From JAUSPI01 sp964454305 (GTDB lineage: Bacteria > Desulfobacterota > Syntrophia > Syntrophales > JADFWA01): 64,000 nt of DNA. A program made the position numbers and the translations under genes. The stretch is taken from the NCBI GenBank assembly GCA_964454305.1, contig CAYVXX010000003.1, positions 1 to 64,000 on the forward strand, read 5' to 3'. Below are positions 12,001 through 19,579 of the stretch, piece by piece. Below the pieces are notes generated by a model. That model searched no databases. It was not told the DNA's origin and worked only from the letters and a program-made list of their open reading frames with translations. Numbering within the stretch: the first letter of the stretch is position 1; each line of letters starts with the position of its first letter.

Positions 12001-15000
12001 GAGGCCTTGGTCTCGCGATGATACAGGTCGCCCGTGCAGCAGGCGCAGAAGTATATGCGACGGCAGGCACACCGGAGAAACGTTCCTTTCTCAGGACAAT
12101 GGGAATTCCTTACGTCGGCGACTCACGAGGCCTCGACTTTGCGAGAGAATTGCCGGAGATGACGAACAACGAAGGTGTCGATATCGTCGTAAACACGCTC
12201 CCCGCAACTGCCCTTGAAGCAAATATCTCCGTCCTGAAACCGGTCAGCGGACGCCTGATCGATCTTGCCGCCATTCAATCCCCGGCTTCCCTGGAAATGA
12301 GGCTCTTGGGAAAAGGCATATCGATTGCAGCCTTCGATCTTGAAGCGATGAAAAGAAACACCCCCGAATACCTGGGGTCGTTGCTCCATCAGGTCGCTGA
12401 TCGCTTCTGTGATAAAACCTTACACCCATTACCGCATCGGGTTTTCCCGGTTACCGATGTTGCGAGGGCCTTCAGGAATATGAGAAAGGCCAGCCATATC
12501 GGGAAACAAATTCTTTCAATGAGAGAAATAAATGTCATTCCTGTTCCCACACAGTCAACACTGTCCCTGAACCCGGATGCAACCTATCTCATTGCCGGCG
12601 GGTTGGGTGGGTTCGGTATGGCGGTTGCCCGCTGGATGGTATTGTTCGGCGCCCGTTACCTCGTACTCGTCGGACGGCACAGCGACTCCTCACCCAAGGT
12701 GCATGAGGACTTAAAAATCCTTAAAAAATCCGGAGCGACGGTACGGGTCATCCAGGCAGACATTACAAGCGAAGAGCATCTTAAATCGGTCTTTGAAGAG
12801 ATAGACCTGACAATGCCACCCTTGAGGGGTGTCGTACAGTCGGCTATGGTACTCGACGACGGTCCTGTAATGGAAATGACGTCTGACCGGATAAAACGCG
12901 TTGTAGCTCCAAAAGTGCAAGGAGCCTGGAATCTGCATATCCTCACGCTGAAAAAAGACCTTGATTTTTTCATTTGTTTTTCATCCTTCGCATCTCTTAT
13001 AGGAAACGCAAACCAGGCGAGCTATTCCGCGGGAAACGCGTTTCTGGATGCGCTGGCCGATTACCGGAAGGCACGGGGACTGCCGGCGCTCACTATCTCC
13101 TGGGGCGCACTGGGGGAGACCGGGTATGTTGCGGAACATGAAGAAATCAAGGATGCGTTTCGCCGTCAGGGTGTGACCGGTTTGACACTGGATAAGGCAT
13201 GGCAGGTTATAAGACATGGATTGAAGCGGGACGTGACACATATCGGCGCTATGTCGGCACACTGGCCGACTTTGAGCAGGTTTTCATATGCCGTTGCAAA
13301 TTCTCCGAGATTTTCCGAACTTATCCAAAGAGAGTACGGGAAGGCTGTTGGTGGCGTTTCTGAAACTGAGGATCGGATACGAACGACACTTCCCGCTTCC
13401 GGTGAAGAGCGCCATAAACTGTTGGAAGAAGTGCTAATACAAGTTGTCTCCCGTGTGCTTGGGTTGTCTCCGTCCGGAATGGATATCCACCAGCCGTTGA
13501 GTTCGATGGGCTTCGATTCTCTAATGGCTGTGGAACTGAGCCTTGCCGTCGAAAATGCCGTCGGGGTTGTCCTGCCGAAGGTTGAATATCTCAGACGGGA
13601 TCTGACTGTTGCCGTGCTCGTGAAAGTCATTGAAAAGGGATTGCCGGAAAGCGGGTTCATTGTATACCATGGTGGCATACAGTCCCGGGTGAAAGATCAG
13701 ACGGAGGATACGAACGGAGGGGCTGAATCGACCCGATTTATGACGCTGGGTCAAGATAGCTCTCTTTCCGGCGGCGGCGATCAGCGTCTCCGGGCGGAAG
13801 CCGGGAAAAGAGAGGATATTCTATCAAAAGGGAAGGGCAATGTATACGGCTTTGATGGTCAGTCGTTGCCTCGAGCTGAAGGATTCATATACCCGCCCGA
13901 ATATCTCGCATTGAAAGAAAACTCTGAACAGCTGGAAACCGGCGGATACAAAAACTTCTATTTCAATATTTCCGACGGCATTAACAGCAACATTACGAGC
14001 ATTGAAGGCAGGAAGCTCATCAATTATTCGAGTTACAACTACCTGGGCATGTCGGGAGACCCGGTAGTTGTGAAGGCGGCCAAGGACGCCATCGATCGCT
14101 ATGGGACCTCGGTGTCCGCATCCCGTATCGCCTCGGGAGAAAGAATCTTCCACAGGGAACTTGAAAACGAACTCTCCGGTTTGATAGGCGCCGAGGATTG
14201 TATTGCCTTTGTCAGCGGATTCGGGACAAATGAAAACGTGATTGGACACGTATGTCGTCATGATGACCTCGTGCTCCACGATTCGCTTATCCACGCCAGT
14301 GTGCAGCAGGGTGCCACGCTTTCCGGCGCGCGGGTTCTGCCTTTTCCGCATAATAATTATGAGGCGCTGGACCGGATATTAAATGATCGTAGAGAAAATT
14401 ATCGGCAGGTCCTCATTGTCATTGAGGGTGTGTATAGTATGGATGGAGATATACCCGATCTGCCGTGCTTCATCGAGATCAAAAAGCACCACAAAGCCTT
14501 GCTGATGGTCGACGAAGCTCATTCCATAGGGGTGCTGGGAGAACATGGCAGGGGTATTGGTGAATATTACAGTGTCGATCCCGGTGAAGTGGACCTTTGG
14601 ATGGGGACATTGAGCAAGGCATTCGCCAGTTGCGGCGGATACATTGCCGGCAGTAGGGATATGGTGGAATTTCTTAAGTACACCGCCCCCGGTTTTGTCT
14701 ACAGCGTGGGAATGACACCACCAGACGCTGCGGCAGCTCTGGCGGCGTTGCGTTTACTGAAGAAGGAACCGGAACGGGTCACCCGGCTGCAACAAAACAT
14801 CTCTCTGTTTCGCGAGATGGCTAAAGAGCGCGGTTTCAATACGGGAAAGAGCAAGGATTCCGCCGTGATTCCGCTTATTCTCGGACAATCGCTGAAATCT
14901 ATCAGGATGTACAAGCACCTCAAGGAACAGGACATATTCGCGCTGCCTATTGTCTATCCGGCGGTGCCGGAAAATGCGGCGCGCATTCGCTTCTTTCTGA

Positions 15001-15080
15001 GCAGTCTACACACCGATGAGCAGATTGTAACGACAATCTCGGCAATCTCCGCTGCCCTTTCTGCCGATCCGGCGTCGTAG
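6054..15080 (+). CDS. Highly reducing polyketide synthase with terminal AONS domain
   Basis: A 3008-residue single-module megasynthase. Domains in order: ketosynthase about 15-440 (Cys187 in DTACSSS, His322 in EAHGTGT, His362 in NIGHTE); acyltransferase about 549-865 (Ser644 in GHSVGE, later VPYHSP in place of HAFH or YASH, malonyl use likely); dehydratase about 925-1188 (His954, Asp1119); C-methyltransferase about 1370-1600 (EVGAGTG at 1423); enoylreductase about 1847-2150 (TGSGGLG at 1980); ketoreductase about 2180-2370 (GGLGGFG at 2182, LDD motif, Tyr2324); acyl carrier with Ser2489 in GFDSL; and after a linker a PLP-dependent alpha-oxoamine synthase about 2625-3005 (DEAHSIG, Lys2855 in TLSKAF). 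All catalytic residues looked for are present. The AONS domain should release the chain by decarboxylative condensation with an amino acid, giving an alpha-amino ketone like 3-ketosphinganine. With one ketosynthase and one carrier it must act iteratively. A GGGGAG site precedes the ATG. Confidence 0.93.
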   Translation: MISHEEVTLKDTTGHIAIVGIGCRFPGGISSPASFWDFLCSGGDGISHVPADRWDIKTFYHPDREKKGKVYTQKGGFLSEIDRFDPQFFGISPREASHMDPQQRLLLEVTWEALEDGGMVPEKLAGTNVGVFVGLFMHDYENIHTAATEHALYDPHSVTGMSTTIAANRLSYVFDFRGPSMVIDTACSSSLVAVHLACRSLREKETSLAVAGGVNVLIKPEIVMTLCQASMLSPDGYCKSFDARANGYARSEGAGVVVMKRLTDALADGDPIYAVIRGSAVNQDGRSEGITVPSGDAQKAVVQEALRTAGVAPHTVSYVEAHGTGTPVGDLIEAEALGTILSKGRSNENRCIVGSVKSNIGHTESAAGVASLIKVALMLRHHRIPPNLHFETPNPEIQFDRLKLRVPTSLETWTIEGNAPRIAGINSFGFGGTNAHVVLQEFDGPVTPDTAKSDSSKNAICLVPLSANSQEALRELARRHYEMLVSDTSGSMTLYDLGFTASLCRGHHSKRMTIAARSLEDYREHLEAFLRGERRPGLSLGSARHGTKPKIAFVFSGMGQQWWAMGRRLLEEEPVFRNIIDECDALFGRHTGEWSLIGILTADEDQSNIDETMFAQPSIFSIQVALAGLLRSRGIVPDAIVGHSVGEIAAAYTAGALTLEDAVKVCYHRSRLQHTLAGRGAMLAVGLSAEDVEKRFDVLLQDVSMAAFNSPNSVTLSGDKKTLEEIAAVLEAEKVFGRFLKVDVPYHSPSMDPVLQDLEDSLRTITPHPVSAILVSTVTGKTIDGQDMNGGYWCLNAREPILFQEAMDELVRHGCDLFVEIGAHPVLSASIMECLDSAGIKGIVVPTLRRAHDEEISIARVAGELYCSGYHLDWRERYAGEGRFIKLPTYPWQKEHYWTESEESRQARTGEGMLSVRMGVGPKAHPLLGGRLAAALPTWSASIDLEDLNYLRDHMIQGSMVFPGAGYVEMALAGARQINGYGSYVLESVSFTAPLILRGEASPIVQFVMEGDETFSVYSKSADDKQSWVKHAGGKLRPNGREETLQTISVSGIRKRCSEEIPVETFYNRFRSLGLDYGPAFRNIKTIYTGERESLGMIETNTDTDGDEKTYYLHPATLDACFQLLGVLSPGGTFLPVGIDRISTWSRPNGQIWGHARLVEQSGRRIRGDISLLDDSGNILVEIKGLRCRNIEETSAEFLDDLLYQYEWRLTPLGGGESSYRDARYLPAPGRIKAGLEPVLKEILEMYSRKEYYSVIEPKLNALCTAYIVEGMRTLGFQFGGQEPFTTEEFCSRFGIALQHGKLCERLLSMLAKEGWLSGNGREWKVGKKRKATSPQKLWNALMTEHPECQAELILIDRCGSKLVEVLRGDEDPLGLIFEPGSTVAEHLYYHSPTMRIYNRLLRELMLTVLDHLPEGQTIRILEVGAGTGAVTSFLLPILHGRQAEYVFTDISKTLINAAQEAFREYPFVEFRQLDIEKDPVEQGFDPHSFDLVIASDVVHATENLHRTLDNIKPLLASDGLVMMLELTNPSYLFDLIFGMLDGWWLFSDYDLRPDHATMPRAGWENVLTRCGFSDIVMIDDHIDDHAPTQSIIVTRGPSIEPPLTEGEIGISKETSSQTKRPWLILADESGIYQQLTVILEEKGILPSIIKRGDSFKEVAPRCFTIRPNEPDDVEQAIGALCPDGESSPVIINLWNAEPGDTVMTGQLLEDTVTNACMEVAGFVQALSKRPWETVPDFWLVTGGTHPIGSNSDIALNQTPLWGFGRVIITEHPNIRLRLVDLSRVPSERELVNFCEELLSDNSEDEIALRGSDRYVHRLVQTTGCSRPDPDDDSFTLHKTRAKSSKDFLVIEAQRHVPGPGEVELKVYATGLNFKDVAKVSGLLDDLDDDTLFSLGMEASGVILRVGEGVKNIKAGDSVMGLVQTGFSNYIVTDAYGLVPKPDHLTFEQAAGIPLTFMTAFHALHSLARIREGERILVHTGSGGLGLAMIQVARAAGAEVYATAGTPEKRSFLRTMGIPYVGDSRGLDFARELPEMTNNEGVDIVVNTLPATALEANISVLKPVSGRLIDLAAIQSPASLEMRLLGKGISIAAFDLEAMKRNTPEYLGSLLHQVADRFCDKTLHPLPHRVFPVTDVARAFRNMRKASHIGKQILSMREINVIPVPTQSTLSLNPDATYLIAGGLGGFGMAVARWMVLFGARYLVLVGRHSDSSPKVHEDLKILKKSGATVRVIQADITSEEHLKSVFEEIDLTMPPLRGVVQSAMVLDDGPVMEMTSDRIKRVVAPKVQGAWNLHILTLKKDLDFFICFSSFASLIGNANQASYSAGNAFLDALADYRKARGLPALTISWGALGETGYVAEHEEIKDAFRRQGVTGLTLDKAWQVIRHGLKRDVTHIGAMSAHWPTLSRFSYAVANSPRFSELIQREYGKAVGGVSETEDRIRTTLPASGEERHKLLEEVLIQVVSRVLGLSPSGMDIHQPLSSMGFDSLMAVELSLAVENAVGVVLPKVEYLRRDLTVAVLVKVIEKGLPESGFIVYHGGIQSRVKDQTEDTNGGAESTRFMTLGQDSSLSGGGDQRLRAEAGKREDILSKGKGNVYGFDGQSLPRAEGFIYPPEYLALKENSEQLETGGYKNFYFNISDGINSNITSIEGRKLINYSSYNYLGMSGDPVVVKAAKDAIDRYGTSVSASRIASGERIFHRELENELSGLIGAEDCIAFVSGFGTNENVIGHVCRHDDLVLHDSLIHASVQQGATLSGARVLPFPHNNYEALDRILNDRRENYRQVLIVIEGVYSMDGDIPDLPCFIEIKKHHKALLMVDEAHSIGVLGEHGRGIGEYYSVDPGEVDLWMGTLSKAFASCGGYIAGSRDMVEFLKYTAPGFVYSVGMTPPDAAAALAALRLLKKEPERVTRLQQNISLFREMAKERGFNTGKSKDSAVIPLILGQSLKSIRMYKHLKEQDIFALPIVYPAVPENAARIRFFLSSLHTDEQIVTTISAISAALSADPAS

Positions 15081-15128
15081 GGTAAGATAGGCATTATTGC
15101 AGTACATAACAATTCGGAGAATGAACGT

Positions 15129-15911
15129 ATGTCTAAGGTAGCTGTTATAACCGGAGGTTCCCAGGGCCTGGGGTTTGCACTGGCCCGTTGTCTTGCACGG
15201 GACGGCTATATTCCCGTCCTTCTTGCCCGAACAACTTATATTCTGGAGAACGCGGTTAAAAGTCTTGAAGCGATGGGCTATCAGGCTGATTCATATGTCG
15301 TGGACATCGCAGACGAGAATGCCATGAGTACGGTGGCCGGTTCGATACGTGACAGATTCGGGACCATTGACGTTCTCGTCAACAATGCCGGGATCGTTCA
15401 TACGGAGACCCTCGAAGAGATGAATATCTGTGATATCCGCTACGACCTTGAAGTGAATCTTTTCGGGACGATACTTTGCACAAGACAGTTTCTCCCCATG
15501 TTGGCAGAGGACGGGAAGATCCTTTTTGTTTCGTCGGGATTCGGTCTTATGGGGCCGGCCGGATATTCGGTGTACGCGGCGGCCAAAGCGGGCGTGATCA
15601 ACTTTGCCGAATCAATAAAAAGAGAGCTTCACAGGCGCAACATTGGTGTGTACGTTGCCGTTCCCTCGGATATCGATACACCTGGCTTCCGTAAGGAGCT
15701 GGAAGGATTGCCCGAGTGGATGGCCGTTTCCAAGGCCAGGGGAAAGATCCAGTCCCCCAACGCCGTAGCCCGAGCTATCCTGAAGAAATGCCGGGGAGGC
15801 CGGTTCCTTATCTTTACCGACGCTGGTGTGCGGATGCTTCACATCCTCAACAGGGTTTTACCCCGCCGATGCAGAGACCTCATCCTCGACACCATGTTTC
15901 CCAGACCGTGA
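15129..15911 (+). CDS. SDR resembling 3-ketodihydrosphingosine reductase
   Basis: A 260-residue short-chain dehydrogenase. It has the cofactor motif GGSQGLG at residue 9, NNAG, a catalytic Ser in VSSGFG and the YAAAK active site. Its C-terminal part carries VPSDIDTPGF followed by the long tail with the segment QSPNAVARAILK. That block closely matches the PPDTDTPGF region that distinguishes eukaryotic 3-ketodihydrosphingosine reductase (KDSR/Tsc10) from ordinary SDRs. It follows the AONS-containing synthase after 48 bases and has a CGGAG site. The expected reaction is NADPH-dependent reduction of the 3-keto group left by the AONS step. The reaction is inferred from family resemblance and position; another beta-keto reduction is possible. 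Confidence 0.82.
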   Translation: MSKVAVITGGSQGLGFALARCLARDGYIPVLLARTTYILENAVKSLEAMGYQADSYVVDIADENAMSTVAGSIRDRFGTIDVLVNNAGIVHTETLEEMNICDIRYDLEVNLFGTILCTRQFLPMLAEDGKILFVSSGFGLMGPAGYSVYAAAKAGVINFAESIKRELHRRNIGVYVAVPSDIDTPGFRKELEGLPEWMAVSKARGKIQSPNAVARAILKKCRGGRFLIFTDAGVRMLHILNRVLPRRCRDLILDTMFPRP

Positions 15912-15988
15912 CCTAAACGAAGACGTTTTTAAAATGACGTGGCGGAAAATGTCGGAGAGGCGATTCAGACCATTTCATCTCATGATGC

Positions 15989-17701
15989 TCATTCACAGGG
16001 CACAGAGTACACGTGCTCGGGTGAAATAAATCTATGGCGGTATTTTAGAGATTCCAAAAGGTCAATCACCATTTTTGTGTTATATCCGAACTGCCTGATA
16101 TCGGTTTCCCTTACCTGGAGCAGGAGATTCGGACGAAACCGTTTCAACGTTGCCGTTCCGCCCGTCAATATATCGTATCCGGCTCCCCCGGCATGGATTT
16201 TTAAGAAATCCAGTTTTTGAATGTTCTGCTCGTTGACGAAATGATCAAGCGTATCAACAAACGTAGGTACTGAACAAAAACTGCCGAACTTTGGTTCCTG
16301 TCCGTAAGTACTTAAAAAATATTGACCGCTTTCCGGCACGTTCAAAACCCGTTCACCCGACTCATTCAAAATGCCCGTATTGAATACCCTGACCCGGTTT
16401 TCAACATTGTTCAGTTTCAGATTTGATTTCAGGACATCGAAGAGCAGTTCGTGAGGTTCGAAAGCGTAGAAGGCAGACCCTTCCACGAATTTTGCAACCA
16501 GAGAAAAACAGCCCGTGCTTGCCCCGACATCGAAGACAACCGGTCGATCAAATTTTTTCAGCTCATCGTAAAAAAATCGGATAATTTCTTTGCCCCGCAC
16601 ATCCACTGCCTGAAAAGATGTCCATTCTTTCCCCTTTTTATCGTAGACCATCTCCTTTTCGAAGGCACCGATTCCGTTATCCCGGAAATCTATAATCACC
16701 CGTCTGTCATCCACGAGGGTATATTCCTGTCTCAGGCCCAGACCGGAAACTTCGACGAAGGGAACATTGCCCATTACTGCCGCTTCGTAGGAAAAGGTGC
16801 TCTGTCTGGTGCCGATCAACTTCTGTGTGTTTGCCAGGAGATACATATCGATTAGTGCATCCTTGTGATCCTGGAGAGTGAAGCGATTCACCATGCCGTC
16901 TGTCGTTTCTTTGGGGTATGTAATTATCCTGTCTTTATATCTTTCAATAAATGTTCGGCACTCTGTGATATTATCGGCGGCCAGGAATATCTTTACATCC
17001 GGGTTTTTTGTTATCTCCTCGTCTATCAGGGAGGAAAACAGGTCAAATCTCGTTTGTCCGATGGGGCCGTCGGGACTGCTGTCCCGCTCTTTTGTAAGCC
17101 GTTTATAGGTTTTTCGTGTCCTTATGTGCACACCGATGGTGTCATCATGAAAATGGCGGTCAATAAACCGTTCGTATTGCTCCCGGATATCCCGTGCAGG
17201 TACAAACCGCTGATAGATTCGGTGCCGTTTGTTATGAAAATCGATTCCATTTATGGGTTTCCCATGGAAAGAGTAATAGGATCTGATGACGATCAGGGGA
17301 AAGAAAAAGTTTACGTTCTTCGCGATCATGTCGCACAGTATGGTGTTGAATTGATGGTGTGGTGTCAATTCATGTCTGATCCAATCGGTGAAACGGAGGA
17401 TCCTGCGGCCTTCATAAAAGCAGAAAAAGCGCTGAATTCTGTTTAATGCGTCGCGATTCACCGGTGAGGAGGGCAATTCAGGCATTTCGAAAAGGTCCGA
17501 AAAATCACGAATTCCCGGAAGATCTATTAGGTCCCCCCAGTGAAGATAGAAGTCGCGGCTCTCCTCCTCCGCCATGAGTATCGCCGAGATCAGACCGCGC
17601 AGTTGATTGGCCAATCCGCTGTATAAAGGGGCCTCAAACACGATTGCGTTGTCCAAACCGTCGACTGAAAAGAATTTTTTTATAAATTTTCGATTAAACA
17701 T
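15989..17701 (-). CDS. Fucosyltransferase-like GT fused to FkbM-type methyltransferase
   Basis: A 570-residue two-domain protein. The N-terminal half (about 1-340) has the look of O-fucosyltransferase/NodZ-type glycosyltransferases: an early NQLRGLISAIL segment, GVHIRTRKTYKRL (in place of the HxRRTD motif) and a late GTRQSTFSYEAAVMGN donor-site region. The C-terminal part (about 390-570) is a SAM methyltransferase of the FkbM family, with VFDVGASTGCFSLVAK, ENRVRVF and the FVDTLDHFV and LDFLKIHAGGAG blocks. It would add a sugar and O-methylate it. It is probably transcribed with the ABC exporter gene just upstream. The ATG at 17701 is preferred to the preceding TTG. The sugar and the acceptor are unknown. 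Confidence 0.72.
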   Translation of the reverse strand: MFNRKFIKKFFSVDGLDNAIVFEAPLYSGLANQLRGLISAILMAEEESRDFYLHWGDLIDLPGIRDFSDLFEMPELPSSPVNRDALNRIQRFFCFYEGRRILRFTDWIRHELTPHHQFNTILCDMIAKNVNFFFPLIVIRSYYSFHGKPINGIDFHNKRHRIYQRFVPARDIREQYERFIDRHFHDDTIGVHIRTRKTYKRLTKERDSSPDGPIGQTRFDLFSSLIDEEITKNPDVKIFLAADNITECRTFIERYKDRIITYPKETTDGMVNRFTLQDHKDALIDMYLLANTQKLIGTRQSTFSYEAAVMGNVPFVEVSGLGLRQEYTLVDDRRVIIDFRDNGIGAFEKEMVYDKKGKEWTSFQAVDVRGKEIIRFFYDELKKFDRPVVFDVGASTGCFSLVAKFVEGSAFYAFEPHELLFDVLKSNLKLNNVENRVRVFNTGILNESGERVLNVPESGQYFLSTYGQEPKFGSFCSVPTFVDTLDHFVNEQNIQKLDFLKIHAGGAGYDILTGGTATLKRFRPNLLLQVRETDIRQFGYNTKMVIDLLESLKYRHRFISPEHVYSVPCE

Positions 17702-17718
17702 CAAACCTGTCGTCCGGT

Positions 17719-19347
17719 TCAGGTGCTAACGATTTTTCCGTCATCGAGCCTGATCACTCGATCCGCAACGGAGAAATATCGGTCGTCATGCGTGATGACA
17801 AGTACCACCTTGTTTTTTCTTTTTAAGTCAATGAGAATTTTTTCGTAAAACTCTTTTTTGAATACGGGGTCCTGGCCGGCCGCCCATTCGTCGAATATGT
17901 AGACGGGCCGGTCTTCCAAGCATGAGGCCAAAAGAGCGAGGCGTTTCTGCTGACCGTAGGAAAGATCGACCGTTGAAAAGCCTCCGTTTCGAATATGCAC
18001 CTTTTCATGTAAATTAAGCGTTTTCAGGTAATTTTCCGCGTGATTCTCAATTTCTTCCGGATCAATACCTATCAGGTATTTAAAAAGGTGATAATCCGAA
18101 AAAACGACAGAGAAATTTTGCAAGAATGTTTCTCTGTTGAAATTGTCGACAGGTTCATTATTCCATAAAATTCGACCTTCTTCCGGAAGATATAAGCCGC
18201 AGATGACCTTTGCCAGGGTGGTCTTTCCCGTACCGTTTCCCCCAACAATGAAGGTAAGTTCGCCGCTTTGCACTTGAAAGTTTATGGGACCTACGACGAA
18301 CCTGTCTCCATTCAGCTCATCTTTATACTCAAATTTAATATCTTCCAGCTTCAACTTATAAGAACCCCTTTGTGGACTTTCCTTTAACGGGGCGTTTTCG
18401 CTCCGTTCGGAGTCCGTATTAAACAAATCAAAGCCGTACGTCTGGATTTTTTCCAGAGCGACATTCACATTCATCCACTGAGGGATAAAGGACAGAAGGG
18501 TTGCCAGAGGTGATAGCGAAAATAATGCGGCAAGGATAAACCCGGTCAGCAGGTGTGGTTTCACCTCAAAAAATATTGGTACAAGGAATAATAAACATCC
18601 GATATTCGCCAGTATAAGAAGGTCTCCGAATCGCTGGGATATGACGTAAATGGATTTGGCACTGATATTCTGGTTCATAAGCGCTCGATCGGTAGCGTGA
18701 AGGTGGAGAGTTAAAAAATCCTGCCGCTTCCGGTGGTGAAGGAACAACTCTTTGAGACCCTCGGCTAAACTCCGGTATTGTTTTATCATGTCGTCCGTTA
18801 TTTCCCTTGATTTCGCCAGGAATCTTTTTGCTAAATTGGAAGGTATTTTAAAAAGCAGGATCGCGACCATCAGAAAACAGATATTGAACAGGAAAAGGGG
18901 CGGCGATAACCATAACATGTATCCGTAACAACCAAAAACGATGGCTATATTGATAAAAGCATTCGGCAGTCTTCCGACAAAACTCGTTATGGACGTAATA
19001 TCTTCTACGAGAATTGCGAAGAGGCGATGAGTCCCTATCTTTTCCAGTTCCCTGAGTTCTTTTGTAAAAATCTGATGGCTGAGGGCCAGTTTTAATTGAA
19101 AGGCAATTTTCTCGGAAAGACGTATCAGCAGGAATTCCGAAAGGATACAAAGGCCGCCATAAATGAGCCACAACAAGACAAAGGCAAGGAGAAGCTTATA
19201 ATAGTTGACGGTATCCGCATTCCCGTCAAGGGTCCTGTGAATTACCGCCATCATTCCGGACAACCCGAATCCCGAAACCAGGCCCACAATAACAGAATAA
19301 ATGAGGGTCTTCTTTCCGTATTTAAGGATGAATTTGAAAAAGGACAT
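17719..19347 (-). CDS. Cyclic-peptide-type ABC exporter (SyrD/PvdE/YojI family)
   Basis: A half-transporter of about 542 residues with six predicted membrane segments in the first 300 residues and a C-terminal ATPase. Walker A is GGNGTGKTT, the signature is LSYGQQKR, Walker B is RPVYIFDEWAAGQDP and the switch His is in VITHDDRYF. The DEWAAGQDPxFKxxFY block is characteristic of the SyrD/PvdE/YojI exporter family, which moves siderophore precursors and lipopeptides to the periplasm. The start is uncertain; the ATG at 19347 gives the usual family length, while an upstream start at 19410 adds 21 residues that look unlike a transporter N-terminus. Context suggests export or flipping of a lipid or glycolipid intermediate. 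Confidence 0.82.
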   Translation of the reverse strand: MSFFKFILKYGKKTLIYSVIVGLVSGFGLSGMMAVIHRTLDGNADTVNYYKLLLAFVLLWLIYGGLCILSEFLLIRLSEKIAFQLKLALSHQIFTKELRELEKIGTHRLFAILVEDITSITSFVGRLPNAFINIAIVFGCYGYMLWLSPPLFLFNICFLMVAILLFKIPSNLAKRFLAKSREITDDMIKQYRSLAEGLKELFLHHRKRQDFLTLHLHATDRALMNQNISAKSIYVISQRFGDLLILANIGCLLFLVPIFFEVKPHLLTGFILAALFSLSPLATLLSFIPQWMNVNVALEKIQTYGFDLFNTDSERSENAPLKESPQRGSYKLKLEDIKFEYKDELNGDRFVVGPINFQVQSGELTFIVGGNGTGKTTLAKVICGLYLPEEGRILWNNEPVDNFNRETFLQNFSVVFSDYHLFKYLIGIDPEEIENHAENYLKTLNLHEKVHIRNGGFSTVDLSYGQQKRLALLASCLEDRPVYIFDEWAAGQDPVFKKEFYEKILIDLKRKNKVVLVITHDDRYFSVADRVIRLDDGKIVST

Positions 19348-19579
19348 ATCCGGTACCGCCTTGGTAGCTCCGTAAGTGAAAATCCTTAAACACCCGGACT
19401 TCCACGCCACGGTATTTTACTCGAAGTCATTAAAAATGTGCAAGAGATAATCGGAAGCATATGACGGCTTCAAAGCTATCCGTTCATATTTCCTCCCAGT
19501 TTAAGATAATGGGCTTGACCTGATTGCTATAGAGGGTTAAAAGAAAAAGTTAAATTATGGGACAACTTTTTCATGTGAA

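Noticed and set aside
6054..15080. Classification as an ordinary heterocyst-glycolipid or PUFA synthase
   Set aside because: There is only one ketosynthase and one carrier domain, the full reducing set with C-methylation is on one chain, and the C-terminus is an AONS domain; PUFA synthases have tandem carriers and separate subunits.
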